Shown piece after piece: positions 17,582-27,685 of a stretch of DNA of 64,000 bases. The position numbers and the translations under genes are program-made. The notes beneath the pieces were generated by a model, which saw only the letters and a program-made list of their open reading frames with translations, did no database searches and was not told where the DNA came from. Source of the stretch: Hallella colorans (GTDB lineage: Bacteria > Bacteroidota > Bacteroidia > Bacteroidales > Bacteroidaceae); the NCBI RefSeq assembly GCF_003096815.1, contig NZ_QENY01000010.1, positions 1 to 64,000 on the forward strand, read 5' to 3'. Numbering within the stretch: position 1 is the stretch's first letter; each line of letters begins with the position of its first letter.

Positions 17582-17649
17582 TTTGTACAATATCTGCATT
17601 ATTTTGTACAAATGTCATACATGTTTTACAGATTATAGGCTTATTTTTG
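17582..17649 (+). promoter_or_regulatory. Candidate HTCS operator and promoter of the first GAG PUL operon
   Basis: TTTGTACAA occurs at 17582-17590 and again at 17603-17611, a direct repeat with 21-bp period (two helical turns). Exactly 30 bp after the second copy lies TATTTTTG (17642-17649), a TAnnTTTG -7 box. The minus-strand sulfatase operon has the same TTTGTACAA-N30-TAnnTTTG arrangement at 56614-56568. Position and direct-repeat form suit an AraC-type activator. Predicted start of RNA is about 17655. Confidence 0.6.
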
Positions 17650-17693
17650 CATTAGCATTACCTGAACGCCAAAAATCAAAACCTAAATATATA

Positions 17694-20600
17694 ATGTATA
17701 TGAATAAGCAAAATCTTAAATTCGCAGAGTTAAGATTCTGTGCCATCTTGCTGATGCTTTGTTTCTCAGCAACGGTATCTTACGCTCAATCTCTTGTAAA
17801 GGGAATTGTGAAAGACGAAACGGGCGAGACCTTGCCGGGTGTCACGGTGACCGTAAAAAACACCACTACAGGCACCATCACCGGCTTGGACGGTTCGTTC
17901 TCATTAGACATCAAAACAAAGAAAGCCACGCTGACTTTCTCTTATATCGGATATGAAAGCGTGGAAAAGAGCGTCGTGCCTGGCGACAATGTCAACATAG
18001 TGATGAAAGAAGACCACAAGTTGTTGAACGAAGTGGTCATAGTGGGTTATCAAGAGGTGCGAAAACGCGACCTCACAGGTGCTGTCGCCAAAGCTGACGT
18101 GAAAGAGCTAATCAGTACCCCCGTAAGCTCGTTCGACCAAACTTTGGGTGGCCGTATCGCTGGTGTGAACGTGAGTTCGGGCGAGGGCGTGCCGGGTGCC
18201 AAGATGAATATCGTGATACGAGGCAACAACTCGCTCACCCAAGACAACTCTCCCCTCTATGTTGTAGATGGCTTCCCGGTGGAAGACCCATCCATAGCGA
18301 GCAGTATCAACCCAGCTGACATCGAGTCGGTAGACATACTTAAAGATGCGTCAGCATCGGCCATATATGGTGCTCGCGGCGCCAATGGCGTTATCATCAT
18401 CACGACCAAGAGCGGCCAAGCTGGCAAGCCTAAGGTTCAGTATGACGGTAGCATAGGTTGGCAGACCATAACGCGCAAGATACCAATGATGGATGCGTAC
18501 CAGTTTGTGAGGCTGCAGAACGAGATGTACCCAGAGAAAGCCGCGGATACTTACCTCGCGAAACACGATGGCAAGCAGTGGACATTGGATGATTACCGCA
18601 ACATTGAGCAATACAACTGGCAGGATATGATCTTCAAGGCCGCCCCCATACAGAGCCATAGCGTGAGCATCAACGGAGGCGACAAAGGCTTGAGATACAA
18701 CGCATCACTGTCGTATTTTGATCAAGACGGTATCGTGATTAACTCCAACTACAACCGCACGCAGGGACGCTTGGGCACCACGATAGACAAAAACAAACTC
18801 AAGGTGAGCCTGAATGTAAACTATTCGCAGACCAACCAAATGGGTGCCTCGCCATCGCAAGCGTCTTATTCGGGTATGAACAACCTCTTTTATAGTGTGT
18901 GGGGCTATCGCCCAGTAACACAACCGGGCCTGCCTCTAACATCACTGCTGGAGAATGCCACCGATGAGGATGTGAACAACTCCAACGACTACCGCTTCAA
19001 CCCCTATATGTCGCTCAACAATGAGTATAACAAACGAAACAACACATATATACAGTTCAACGGATTTCTACAATATGAAATCATGAAAGGACTGAGACTG
19101 AAGGTTTCGGGCGGATATACGGATGCTCGTTGGAACTTGGACAACTTTAATAATTCCAAGACACGCTACGGCGGAAAGACATCCATCGAGAAGGTGAACG
19201 CACAGGTGACACGCTACAAACGTGCCACATGGCTGAACGAAAACACCCTGACCTACCAGACAAACCTGAAAAAACAACACTTTTTCAACACGCTGTTGGG
19301 TTTCTCTCTCCAAAATTCTGACTATGAGTTCTATCAGTTTAAGACCATCAACATTCCCAATGAGAACCTCGGAATGGCAGGCATGAGCCAAGGCACGCCC
19401 ACCCGCACCTCCTCGACGGCATCGAGCTGGGCAATGATGTCTTTCTTCGGACGGCTCAACTACAACTACAAATCAAAATATTATGGCAATTTCACCATGC
19501 GCGCGGACGGCAGCTCCAAGTTTCGTGGCAAGAACCGTTTCGGCTATTTCCCATCGGGCTCATTGGCTTGGAACTTTACAGAAGAGCGCTTCTGGAACCC
19601 CATACGAGACGTGGCGAGCAACGGTAAGCTGCGCCTGAGCTGGGGATTGACGGGTAACAACCGCGTGGGAGAATATGACACATACGGCATTTATGAGCTA
19701 CTGAAAGACGCCAACGGCAACCTTGCCAATTTAGGCACAGTGCCAAGCGGTGTGTATCCTTATGATAATGATGACAGGAACGTAGGTATGGTGCCCCTTA
19801 CTATACCTAACAGGGACCTTAAATGGGAAACAACAGAACAGTGGAACTTGGGTCTCGACCTTAGTTTCTTGAACGAGCGCATCAACATGACGCTCGATTT
19901 GTACAGCAAGTCTACACGTGACTTGTTGCTGATGGCCAGCTTAGCTCCCTCATCTGGATTTAACTGTGCCATGAAAAATATTGGCAAAGTGAGAAATCAA
20001 GGATTGGAGTTTACGCTTAACACCGTCAACGTGAAAACAAAAAAGTTTGAATGGACCAGCAATTTCAACATAGCCTTTAATAAAAACAAGGTGATGGCGT
20101 TGGCTGAAAACCAAAATTCACTGCTCACCTCGGCGCAATTCGACCAAAACTTCAATACCCAAACCAGCTATATCGCAAAGGTGGGATACTCCATGGGAGC
20201 CATGTTTGGCTATATATACGACGGCACTTACAAGTACGACGACTTCAACAAGTCGGGCAATTCGTACACGCTGAAAGCCAATGTGCCGCACTTCGCATCC
20301 GAAAATAATACACAGCCCGGTATGCCAAAATACCGTGACATTAATGGTGACGGTGTCATCAATGACGATGACCGCACCATGATTGGCAACGGCCTGCCCA
20401 TCCACACGGGTGGATTTACCAACACTTTCACCTATGATGGCTTTGAATTGAGCATGTTTTTCCAGTGGTCTTACGGCAACGACATTCTCAATGCCAACCG
20501 CCTCATGTTTGAAAGCTCATGGAACAAGGCTCGCGAGTTGAACCAATATGCAAGTTATGCCGACAGATGGACAGAAGAAAACCCCACCAGCGACATACCC

Positions 20601-20897
20601 CGAGCCACCACTTCAAGCTCTAACCGCGTGTTCTCTACGCGTGTGATAGAAGACGGCTCGTTCTTGAGACTCAAGACATTGACATTGGGGTACACCCTGC
20701 CAAAGACCACAACAAGTCGCTGGGGTATAGACAAACTGCGCTTATACCTCGCCGGACAAAACCTGCTCACATTCTCGAGCTATTATGGCTACGATCCAGA
20801 GGTGTCAATTCGAGACGGCGCTTTGACCCCAGGCCTTGACTTCTCGGCCTATCCTCGCGCTCGCAGCGTAAGCTTTGGCGTTAACCTTACTTTCTAA
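17694..20897 (+). CDS. SusC-like TonB-dependent transporter (GAG PUL)
   Basis: Outer-membrane importer of oligosaccharides, working with the SusD lid encoded next. Order: signal peptide (ends near VSYAQ), carboxypeptidase-like beta domain (SLVKGIVKDETGETLPGVTV), TonB-dependent plug (EVVIVGYQEVRKRDLTGAV, SASAIYGARGANGVIIITTK), then the 22-strand barrel ending in aromatic-terminated FGVNLTF. The start at 17694 (MYMNKQ; 17700 equally possible) is chosen because an upstream ATG at 17577 would lie before the predicted transcript start. The susD ATG follows 25 bp after the stop. Confidence 0.95.
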   Translation: MYMNKQNLKFAELRFCAILLMLCFSATVSYAQSLVKGIVKDETGETLPGVTVTVKNTTTGTITGLDGSFSLDIKTKKATLTFSYIGYESVEKSVVPGDNVNIVMKEDHKLLNEVVIVGYQEVRKRDLTGAVAKADVKELISTPVSSFDQTLGGRIAGVNVSSGEGVPGAKMNIVIRGNNSLTQDNSPLYVVDGFPVEDPSIASSINPADIESVDILKDASASAIYGARGANGVIIITTKSGQAGKPKVQYDGSIGWQTITRKIPMMDAYQFVRLQNEMYPEKAADTYLAKHDGKQWTLDDYRNIEQYNWQDMIFKAAPIQSHSVSINGGDKGLRYNASLSYFDQDGIVINSNYNRTQGRLGTTIDKNKLKVSLNVNYSQTNQMGASPSQASYSGMNNLFYSVWGYRPVTQPGLPLTSLLENATDEDVNNSNDYRFNPYMSLNNEYNKRNNTYIQFNGFLQYEIMKGLRLKVSGGYTDARWNLDNFNNSKTRYGGKTSIEKVNAQVTRYKRATWLNENTLTYQTNLKKQHFFNTLLGFSLQNSDYEFYQFKTINIPNENLGMAGMSQGTPTRTSSTASSWAMMSFFGRLNYNYKSKYYGNFTMRADGSSKFRGKNRFGYFPSGSLAWNFTEERFWNPIRDVASNGKLRLSWGLTGNNRVGEYDTYGIYELLKDANGNLANLGTVPSGVYPYDNDDRNVGMVPLTIPNRDLKWETTEQWNLGLDLSFLNERINMTLDLYSKSTRDLLLMASLAPSSGFNCAMKNIGKVRNQGLEFTLNTVNVKTKKFEWTSNFNIAFNKNKVMALAENQNSLLTSAQFDQNFNTQTSYIAKVGYSMGAMFGYIYDGTYKYDDFNKSGNSYTLKANVPHFASENNTQPGMPKYRDINGDGVINDDDRTMIGNGLPIHTGGFTNTFTYDGFELSMFFQWSYGNDILNANRLMFESSWNKARELNQYASYADRWTEENPTSDIPRATTSSSNRVFSTRVIEDGSFLRLKTLTLGYTLPKTTTSRWGIDKLRLYLAGQNLLTFSSYYGYDPEVSIRDGALTPGLDFSAYPRARSVSFGVNLTF

Positions 20898-20922
20898 ATT
20901 ATCCATCCAAACTCATTCAAAT

Positions 20923-22659
20923 ATGAAATACTTTAAGTCTATTATATTAATCATGGCTACGGTAGTTGGGCTTGGTTCGTGCAGCTTTCTCGATAAAGAG
21001 CCGACCAGAACCACCTCGAACAACTACTTTAACAACGAAACAGAGGCCGAGTCTTTTCTTCGAGGGGTCTACGCCATACTAACGCAGACATCGTTTTACG
21101 GCAACCAATATTTTTATCTTGTGGGGGGCGACGACCTCGAAGCCTACGGAGGGCCAGGACGCGCGCCAAGCAAAGAAGGATTGATTTCTAACAACGCAAC
21201 AACCAGCGACCCCGCAGTTTATACGTTTTGGTACACGCTTTATTCGGGTATCAATCGTGCCAACATCTTCTTGGAAGAGATAAACAAAGTGTCTGACATA
21301 AACGAAAAGAACAAAAAAATATACTCTGCCGAGGCTCGTTTCTTGCGCGCGTTCTACTATTTCAATTTGGTACAGTGCTGGGGCGATGTTCCTTTCAGGA
21401 CCTATTCCACACAAACAGTGGTAGGATTGGACATCGAACGCACCCCAAAAGCCAAAATATACGATTTTATTTGCAAAGAGATGGAAGAGAGTTCCAACGA
21501 CCTTCTAAAAGCCTCCAGCATCGCGTATCGCCCCGGAAGAGTGACCAAAGAGACCGCTTGGGGTATCTTGGCCAGAGTGTACATGTTCAGAGCAGGCGAA
21601 CACTATCGAGACAAGACATCGCCAGACAAGGCTAAAATAAAAGAATATTTCAAGCAGGCAGGACTCTTTGCGTCTAAAGTGAAAGACGAAGGAGGATTTA
21701 GCCTTGCCCCCAACTATTGGGACTTTTTCATCGACCAGTGCGCCAACCGATATAATTCCACTGCCAATGAGAGTATGTGGGAGGCTGAATTTACCGGTAA
21801 CTACTCTACAGATATTCGCACGGAGGGTCGTGTAGGCAATATCATAGGCATTCTGGGGCCCGACCTTTCGAGCAAAACTGAGCTTACTGGCAAGCTTGAT
21901 CCGGGATTTGGCTACTGCTTCTTCTGGAGCACACCCAAGCTATACGAGCTGTATGTCGCTAACGGAGATACCAAGCGTATGAACTGGAGCATCGCACCAT
22001 TCACCTACACCGAGTCTGTAAAGGGCAAGGGAGTGGACGGCCGCCTATTCGAAAAGGGCAAGTTAGAAGAGGTGAAAGGTCAGTATTATAACCAGTCATT
22101 CTCTTATGGCGACACCAATTCCAAGGCCAAAAAGGGCGACCGGGAGAAAACCTACGAGACCAAAGACTATGACCTGGCGTGCGGAAAGTGGCGTCGTGAA
22201 TACGAGGCCGACAAAAAGAACAAGAACTTTACATCCATTAACTTCCCTATCTTGCGTTACGCTGACGTGCTGTTGATGATCGCAGAATGCGAGAACGAGG
22301 TGAACGACGCACCCACGGCAAAGGCTTACGAGTGCATCAACGCGGTGCGCCGCCGCGCGGGTATCAATCCGTTAGAAGAAGGAATGACCAAGGACGAGTT
22401 TAGACAGGCTGTCAAAGACGAGCGCGCCATGGAACTGTGCTTTGAGATGACACGACGCTTTGACCTCATTAGATGGGGCGAATACGTCAAGAATATGAAT
22501 GCCTTGGCACCGCGCGCACAAAGCGGAACCAACTGGAAATTTGGCCCAAGCAACGTGTACACGTACTATCAAATATCCGATGCGTACAACTATTTCCCCA
22601 TCCCGGCCAACGAGATAGCGGTCAACAAGCTTATCAACAAAAACAATCCCGGTTGGTAA
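20923..22659 (+). CDS. SusD-like glycan-binding lipoprotein (GAG PUL)
   Basis: Surface lipoprotein that closes over the SusC barrel and binds the glycan. The signal peptide ends in lipobox GLGSC, followed by SFLDKEPTRTTSNNYFNNE, a classic SusD start. Helical TPR-like N-terminal half (SAEARFLRAFYYFNLVQCWG) and C-terminal RYADVLLMIAECENE...AYECINAVRRRAGI then ERAMELCFEMTRRFDLIRWG are diagnostic of RagB/SusD. The ATG at 20923 gives the correct lipoprotein signal; an earlier in-frame ATG overlaps susC. Confidence 0.95.
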   Translation: MKYFKSIILIMATVVGLGSCSFLDKEPTRTTSNNYFNNETEAESFLRGVYAILTQTSFYGNQYFYLVGGDDLEAYGGPGRAPSKEGLISNNATTSDPAVYTFWYTLYSGINRANIFLEEINKVSDINEKNKKIYSAEARFLRAFYYFNLVQCWGDVPFRTYSTQTVVGLDIERTPKAKIYDFICKEMEESSNDLLKASSIAYRPGRVTKETAWGILARVYMFRAGEHYRDKTSPDKAKIKEYFKQAGLFASKVKDEGGFSLAPNYWDFFIDQCANRYNSTANESMWEAEFTGNYSTDIRTEGRVGNIIGILGPDLSSKTELTGKLDPGFGYCFFWSTPKLYELYVANGDTKRMNWSIAPFTYTESVKGKGVDGRLFEKGKLEEVKGQYYNQSFSYGDTNSKAKKGDREKTYETKDYDLACGKWRREYEADKKNKNFTSINFPILRYADVLLMIAECENEVNDAPTAKAYECINAVRRRAGINPLEEGMTKDEFRQAVKDERAMELCFEMTRRFDLIRWGEYVKNMNALAPRAQSGTNWKFGPSNVYTYYQISDAYNYFPIPANEIAVNKLINKNNPGW

Positions 22660-22695
22660 AAACAAATATTCTGTTCACATTCAATTTAAAATGTC

Positions 22696-23727
22696 ATGAA
22701 AATAAGCAAATATATACTATTCTCCGCGATAGCAGCGATGTTCGCAGCGTGCAACAATGAGCTTACCGAAGAGGCTATGTTGAACGTTGACGTGGCGCAA
22801 AACGAGAACATTTCTAAGATAAACGACACTTTCGTCGTCAAGAAAGGACAGCCCGTGCAATTCCTTTTCGCGGGCGATCCAGATAACATATCTTTCTTCA
22901 GTGGCGAGGTTGGCCATGAGTTTCAATACAGAGACCGTGACCAGGTTTCGCCCGAAGACATCACTTCGTCCAAGCTGACCTTCTCGGTTTGGGCGCAATA
23001 TGGCAACGGAGAGTGCACGAAGAATGTGCTGAAGATGATGATTTCGGAAGATTTCGCGGGCTTGAATAAAAAAGATTTCAACGCCGACTCCATGTTGGTT
23101 GAGGCCCACAAGTGGAAAGACTTGGTGCCACAGGCAGAGCTTCCACAGGCACCGGGTAACGCCAAGGGAGCGCTATCTTACGAGATCGACCTCAAACCCT
23201 ATCTGGGAAAACGCTTTGCATTGGCCATATCCTATACCGGACACAGCAACAAGGCTGCCCAACCTCGCATGAATTTCGTGGATATGAAGATAGATAACAA
23301 GTTGAAAAACGGAACAACCTCTACCCTTTATGCAGGTAATTTCGGTTTCACGCCCCTCAATATGATGTGGCGACACAACTTGAAAGACCAGAAAAACATG
23401 AAAGACAACAGGGCTTACGGCACCGTTACCAACAACATGAGTGGCATCTGGAACCTGGAAGACGCAGGCAAAGGCAACTTCTTTATCCACAGTTCAGGCA
23501 GCGGTGCCCCCCTCAAATACAGCTGGCTTGTGTCCGATCTTATCATGTCCAATGCCTGCTCGCCCGATCAAGGCATGGCCATCAAAAACATCACCAAGGC
23601 TCTCAACAGCTATTCCCACACCTATAACAAGACGGGAGAATACAAGGCCACGTTCGTAGCCACCAACAGCAACTACAAGCACGAGTCAAGAGTTATCCGC
23701 GAAATCAAGGTTAAGGTCGTGGATTGA
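22696..23727 (+). CDS. DUF5017 surface glycan-binding lipoprotein
   Basis: 343 aa, lipobox FAAC near residue 19. The body starts with an immunoglobulin/PKD-like beta domain ([20 protein letters not shown] followed by SFFSGE), the hallmark of DUF5017, and continues with a jelly-roll-like region and a second PKD-like end ([18 protein letters not shown]). Proteins in this position after SusD usually act as extra surface glycan-binding proteins. The family function is inferred from position; no catalytic motif is visible. 36 bp after susD and 25 bp before the PL8 gene, so one operon. Confidence 0.75.
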   Translation: MKISKYILFSAIAAMFAACNNELTEEAMLNVDVAQNENISKINDTFVVKKGQPVQFLFAGDPDNISFFSGEVGHEFQYRDRDQVSPEDITSSKLTFSVWAQYGNGECTKNVLKMMISEDFAGLNKKDFNADSMLVEAHKWKDLVPQAELPQAPGNAKGALSYEIDLKPYLGKRFALAISYTGHSNKAAQPRMNFVDMKIDNKLKNGTTSTLYAGNFGFTPLNMMWRHNLKDQKNMKDNRAYGTVTNNMSGIWNLEDAGKGNFFIHSSGSGAPLKYSWLVSDLIMSNACSPDQGMAIKNITKALNSYSHTYNKTGEYKATFVATNSNYKHESRVIREIKVKVVD

Positions 23728-23752
23728 TAACAACATTTTATTATCAATAAGC

Positions 23753-26700
23753 ATGAAAAAAACAGTTTCTATCATACTTTTAGGTGCGATCGGTTGGCTC
23801 TTTGCACCCATGGGGGCGAAGGGTCAGCTCTTCGACGACCCAAGGATGTTCTCTTTCGAGAACGAGAAAGATTTGCAATCGGCGCAAACCGTCAAATCGA
23901 GCGTGGAACTTTCGACCGCCCATTACAAAAACGGCAAGAAGTCATTGCAATGGAATTACTCTCCCAACGCGACTCTCAGCCTTAAAAGAGACCTGCGGTT
24001 TGAGCCTAAAATAAAGGGCGATAGGGACAACTATCTCTCGGCTTTCATCGTTTGGGTGTACAGCGAGAAGCCCCAACCGGGCAAAACCATTACCTTCCAA
24101 TTTCTCAAAAACGGCAAACTTTGCACCTCGTTTCCCTTTGGCATCAACTTCAAAGGGTGGCGGGGCGCATGGGTATGCTATGAGCGCGACATGCAGGGCA
24201 AACCCGAAGTGGGCATGGACGAAGTCAAGATAGTGGCCCCCGACACCAAGGGCACGCTCTTTTTCGACCATCTCATCACCGCCATCAAGGTGGATCCACG
24301 ACAGCAAACGGCCGACTTGCAAGTGCCTTTCGTCAACAAGAAAACCAAGAATCACTGGTTGGTGGTGAACCAAAGTTACCGCATACAGCCCGACATCGCC
24401 TTGCAACCTGTCACCGACGAACAGCGACGCGACATCAAGAAGATGGAAGACAAGTTCCGCTCCATCATCTACACACCCGCAAAACTCTATCCCAAGCAGA
24501 TGGATGAGATGCGGACGCAATTCGCCAAATATCGCATCAGCCGCAAAAAGGGCGTCATTTCTGGCATGCCGATATGGTTTGTGCGCCATGCCGAGGCCTA
24601 CGAGCGAATGATTCCCAATTGGAACAAGGACATGTTGACACGCACCGGGTTTGAGATGGCCGACTATTTCAAGCTCATGCAACGCATGGCCATTGGCTAT
24701 AACAATGCCACCAACGAGACAGACAAGGCCGCATTGAAGGATATGTTCATGCTCATGTACGATCATATCACTGACCAAGGCGTTACCTTTGGCTCTTGCT
24801 GGGGCAACATTCATCATTATGGTTACAGTCTCAGGGACATGTATATAGCCTACTTCCTGATGAAAGACGCACTCAAAAAAGAGGGCAAATTAGACGAGGC
24901 CGTAAAGACCATGCTATGGTATGGGCAAACCAACAAGCTCTATCAAAAACCGGTTGGCAATGGCATTGACATGGATACGTTCAACACTTCGTCAGTGGGA
25001 TGCATGTCGAGCATACTTCTCATGGACGACTCTCCGGAGAAAGTGAGATACCTTCGCTCGTGCAGTCGTTGGCTTGATTGGGGATGCCGACCTGCCCCCG
25101 GACTGGCCGACGCATTCAAGATTGATGGCTCTGGCTACCACCATTGCAACAATTATCCTGCCTATGCGGTAGGAGGCCTCAACGGTGCGACGCAGATGAT
25201 TTACATCTTGAGCGACACACAGTTTGCCGTTGGCGAGTTAGCACACCAAACAGTGAAGAACGCTTTGCTAGCCATGCGTTTCTATTGCAACAAGCTGCAC
25301 TTCCCACTCGCCCTATCCGGTCGCCATCCTGACGGCAAAGGTAGGCTCACACCCATACACTATGCCTACATGGCGATGGCAGGCACACCCGACAAACAGC
25401 ACGACTTCGACCGCGACATGGCGGCCGTCTACATGCGTCTGGGCAACAACCCACGCTCCACATTGGAGAAAAAAACATACCAGCGGTTCCAAATCAAAGG
25501 TTGTTTTGCAGAGGAAGACCCACAAGGAAACCTCTCGCTCAGCTATGGATGCACCGCCGTACAGCGCCGCGCCAACTGGTCGGCCGTGGTTCGTGGCACA
25601 AGCCGTTATCTTTGGGGAGCCGAGCACTACGTGGGCGAGAACCTCTACGGACGCTACTTGGGCTATGGAAGCATGCAGATTATGACCGCCCCCGAGGGCG
25701 TAGACGTAACGCCAAAAACCAGCGGATGGGTTCAAGACGGGTTCGACTGGAACCGCATTCCGGGCGTAACGTCCATACATTTGCCATTCGATGAGTTGAA
25801 AGCCAAGATCAGAAACGTGGACATCTCGTCTGGCGTTGAAGAGATGTTATACTCTGACGAGGCATTCGCAGGCGGCCTGTCGCAACTTGGCGTGAACGGC
25901 AACTTCGCCATGAAGCTGCACGAGCACGACAAGTATAACGGCTCGCACCGCGCCCGCAAGTCGTACCACTTCTTCGACAGGGTTATCGTTTGTCTTGGCA
26001 GCGACATTGAGAATGACGTAGACCAATACCCCACCGAGACCACAATATTCCAATTGGAGGCCAACGATAACGCCGCCCGCAAGTATTGGCAGGGCTTCCA
26101 TGACAACGGAAAATGGTGGTTAGACAATCTCGGCACGGGCTATTACTCGCCGCAAAAGGCAGAGTTCACACCCTTGGTGCTGCAAAAATCGCGCAATGAG
26201 GAGACCGGATCCGAGACCGAGGGCACATGGACATCGCTCGTCATCAACCACGGCAAGGCACCCAAGAATGCCGAATACGAGTATGCCATGATGCCTCAGG
26301 CCACCGCCGAGCAAATGGAGGCGTTCGCGCAGCATCCCTCTTACACGGTGATTGCCAAAAACAGAGACGCGCACATCGTGTCGTCCAAGGCCACCAACAC
26401 CATTTCTTACGCACTCTTCGAGACCCCCAAGGGCTACCTCCCGGGCAGTTCGATAGCCCGAACGGACACCTCGTGCCTTGCCATGGCGCGCTATATCACG
26501 CCCAAACACATGATACTCACCGTGGCACAGCCAGATCTCGCACTCTATCGCGGGCCCAGCGACGATGTCTATAAAGACGGCAAGCGCGTGGAACGCAGCA
26601 TCTACGGTCGCCCATGGAGAGACAATCCAAGCTTGGAGATACCCGTCACGGTCACTCTGATAGGCAAATGGAAGTTCAACGAGACAGACAATATCAAGTT

Positions 26701-26782
26701 AGTGGCGCAAGACAGCAAGACCACCACCATCCGATTTGTCTGCAAAGACGGCTTGAGCTACGACTTGGAACTTAATCAATAA
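23753..26782 (+). CDS. PL8 chondroitin sulfate ABC-type lyase
   Basis: Cleaves chondroitin/dermatan sulfate (and usually hyaluronan) by beta-elimination, giving unsaturated oligosaccharides. 1009 aa, the size of chondroitinase ABC. Signal peptide to about residue 24; N-terminal carbohydrate-binding-like beta domain ([16 protein letters not shown], to ~200); helical toroid catalytic domain (~230-600) with [21 protein letters not shown]464 and Y471 keep the seven-residue spacing of the catalytic His501/Tyr508 pair of Proteus chondroitinase ABC I. Arg of SGRHPDGK follows. C-terminal beta-sandwich domains complete PL8. Probably periplasmic or surface-exposed. Confidence 0.92.
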   Translation: MKKTVSIILLGAIGWLFAPMGAKGQLFDDPRMFSFENEKDLQSAQTVKSSVELSTAHYKNGKKSLQWNYSPNATLSLKRDLRFEPKIKGDRDNYLSAFIVWVYSEKPQPGKTITFQFLKNGKLCTSFPFGINFKGWRGAWVCYERDMQGKPEVGMDEVKIVAPDTKGTLFFDHLITAIKVDPRQQTADLQVPFVNKKTKNHWLVVNQSYRIQPDIALQPVTDEQRRDIKKMEDKFRSIIYTPAKLYPKQMDEMRTQFAKYRISRKKGVISGMPIWFVRHAEAYERMIPNWNKDMLTRTGFEMADYFKLMQRMAIGYNNATNETDKAALKDMFMLMYDHITDQGVTFGSCWGNIHHYGYSLRDMYIAYFLMKDALKKEGKLDEAVKTMLWYGQTNKLYQKPVGNGIDMDTFNTSSVGCMSSILLMDDSPEKVRYLRSCSRWLDWGCRPAPGLADAFKIDGSGYHHCNNYPAYAVGGLNGATQMIYILSDTQFAVGELAHQTVKNALLAMRFYCNKLHFPLALSGRHPDGKGRLTPIHYAYMAMAGTPDKQHDFDRDMAAVYMRLGNNPRSTLEKKTYQRFQIKGCFAEEDPQGNLSLSYGCTAVQRRANWSAVVRGTSRYLWGAEHYVGENLYGRYLGYGSMQIMTAPEGVDVTPKTSGWVQDGFDWNRIPGVTSIHLPFDELKAKIRNVDISSGVEEMLYSDEAFAGGLSQLGVNGNFAMKLHEHDKYNGSHRARKSYHFFDRVIVCLGSDIENDVDQYPTETTIFQLEANDNAARKYWQGFHDNGKWWLDNLGTGYYSPQKAEFTPLVLQKSRNEETGSETEGTWTSLVINHGKAPKNAEYEYAMMPQATAEQMEAFAQHPSYTVIAKNRDAHIVSSKATNTISYALFETPKGYLPGSSIARTDTSCLAMARYITPKHMILTVAQPDLALYRGPSDDVYKDGKRVERSIYGRPWRDNPSLEIPVTVTLIGKWKFNETDNIKLVAQDSKTTTIRFVCKDGLSYDLELNQ

Positions 26783-26816
26783 TAACACAAATACAACCAT
26801 TTTTAAATTTAAGTGT

Positions 26817-27668
26817 ATGAAAACTAAATCTTTACTCATCACCATGATGTGCGCTGTGGCCGTGACCATGAATGCGCAGGAAACGACAAAGACTTATGAC
26901 TTTGCAAACCTCTCGGATGCACAGAAAGCAGAATTGACAGTTGCTGTCAATGATGGTTCATGGAAATTAGACAACAACGTCTACAAGTCAGCAGAAAGAA
27001 TTGGCAGAAACAAAAAGCCAGTAGATTGCACTAACATTGCCAAGTTAGGCGGCGATCCGCTCGTTAACAAATCAAAAAAAGAGTTTTCTTTCACAAAAGG
27101 TCCGCTGTTCGCCATATATGTGGATAAGAAAAAGGAATGTAAAGCTATATATCCCAAAAAAGAAACAGGCATTGGAAATATTTGGTTCAATGTTGATAAC
27201 ACACAGGCATTCAAGAATGCGTTGCAACTCAACGCCAGCAATTTGGCCATCATTATCCCCGGTTTGAAGAAAGGAATGAAGGTCAGTGTGAGATATCGTT
27301 CCACAACATCCAAGGAGAACCGTTATCTTAACGGATTTAACTTTGAAGATGGACACACTTTCGTGGCACCCACAGATGCTGAACCGGGCAAGACAGATCA
27401 CACCGGTGAAGGCACAGTGGCTGCAGATGGTGCTGCTTGGGTTACTTCAACAAAAGGCATATACGTTTACGATATCACCGTCAAGAATGCCTCTGGCAAA
27501 GTGTTGTCCATAGATGAGCTGAACGTCTTGACAGGCATTGGAGAAATCGAGGCTAAGACAACGGCTGATGGTAAGGCCTACGACCTGAACGGACGATATG
27601 TGGGCAACGACCTGAACAACCTGCAGAGGGGTGTTTACATCGTGAACGGCAAGAAGATCGTCAAATAA
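26817..27668 (+). CDS. Exported protein homologous to the C-terminal module of the next gene
   Basis: 283 aa: signal peptide (MKTKSLLITMMCAVAVTMNAQ), an all-beta-looking domain, and a C-terminal sorting-like tail (YDLNGRYVGNDLNN, then GVYIVNGKKIVK). It aligns along its length with the last ~260 residues of the beta-helix protein that follows: LQLNASNLAIIIPGLKKGMK versus INLNAKNLAIVIPNLKAGQT, NRYLNGFNFEDG versus PRYLDAHNLNVEEG, TSTKGIYVYDITVKNASGK versus TSSNGIYVYSITIKDKDGN. It thus looks like a free-standing copy of that module, perhaps a glycan-binding domain. No catalytic residues recognised. Its stop is 17 bp before the next ATG. Confidence 0.7.
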   Translation: MKTKSLLITMMCAVAVTMNAQETTKTYDFANLSDAQKAELTVAVNDGSWKLDNNVYKSAERIGRNKKPVDCTNIAKLGGDPLVNKSKKEFSFTKGPLFAIYVDKKKECKAIYPKKETGIGNIWFNVDNTQAFKNALQLNASNLAIIIPGLKKGMKVSVRYRSTTSKENRYLNGFNFEDGHTFVAPTDAEPGKTDHTGEGTVAADGAAWVTSTKGIYVYDITVKNASGKVLSIDELNVLTGIGEIEAKTTADGKAYDLNGRYVGNDLNNLQRGVYIVNGKKIVK

Positions 27669-27685
27669 TCTTGAAACATTTATCT

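Noticed and set aside
17577..17693. Upstream in-frame ATG extending the first SusC
   Set aside because: It lies before the candidate promoter, overlaps the operator, and the added residues destroy the normal signal peptide.
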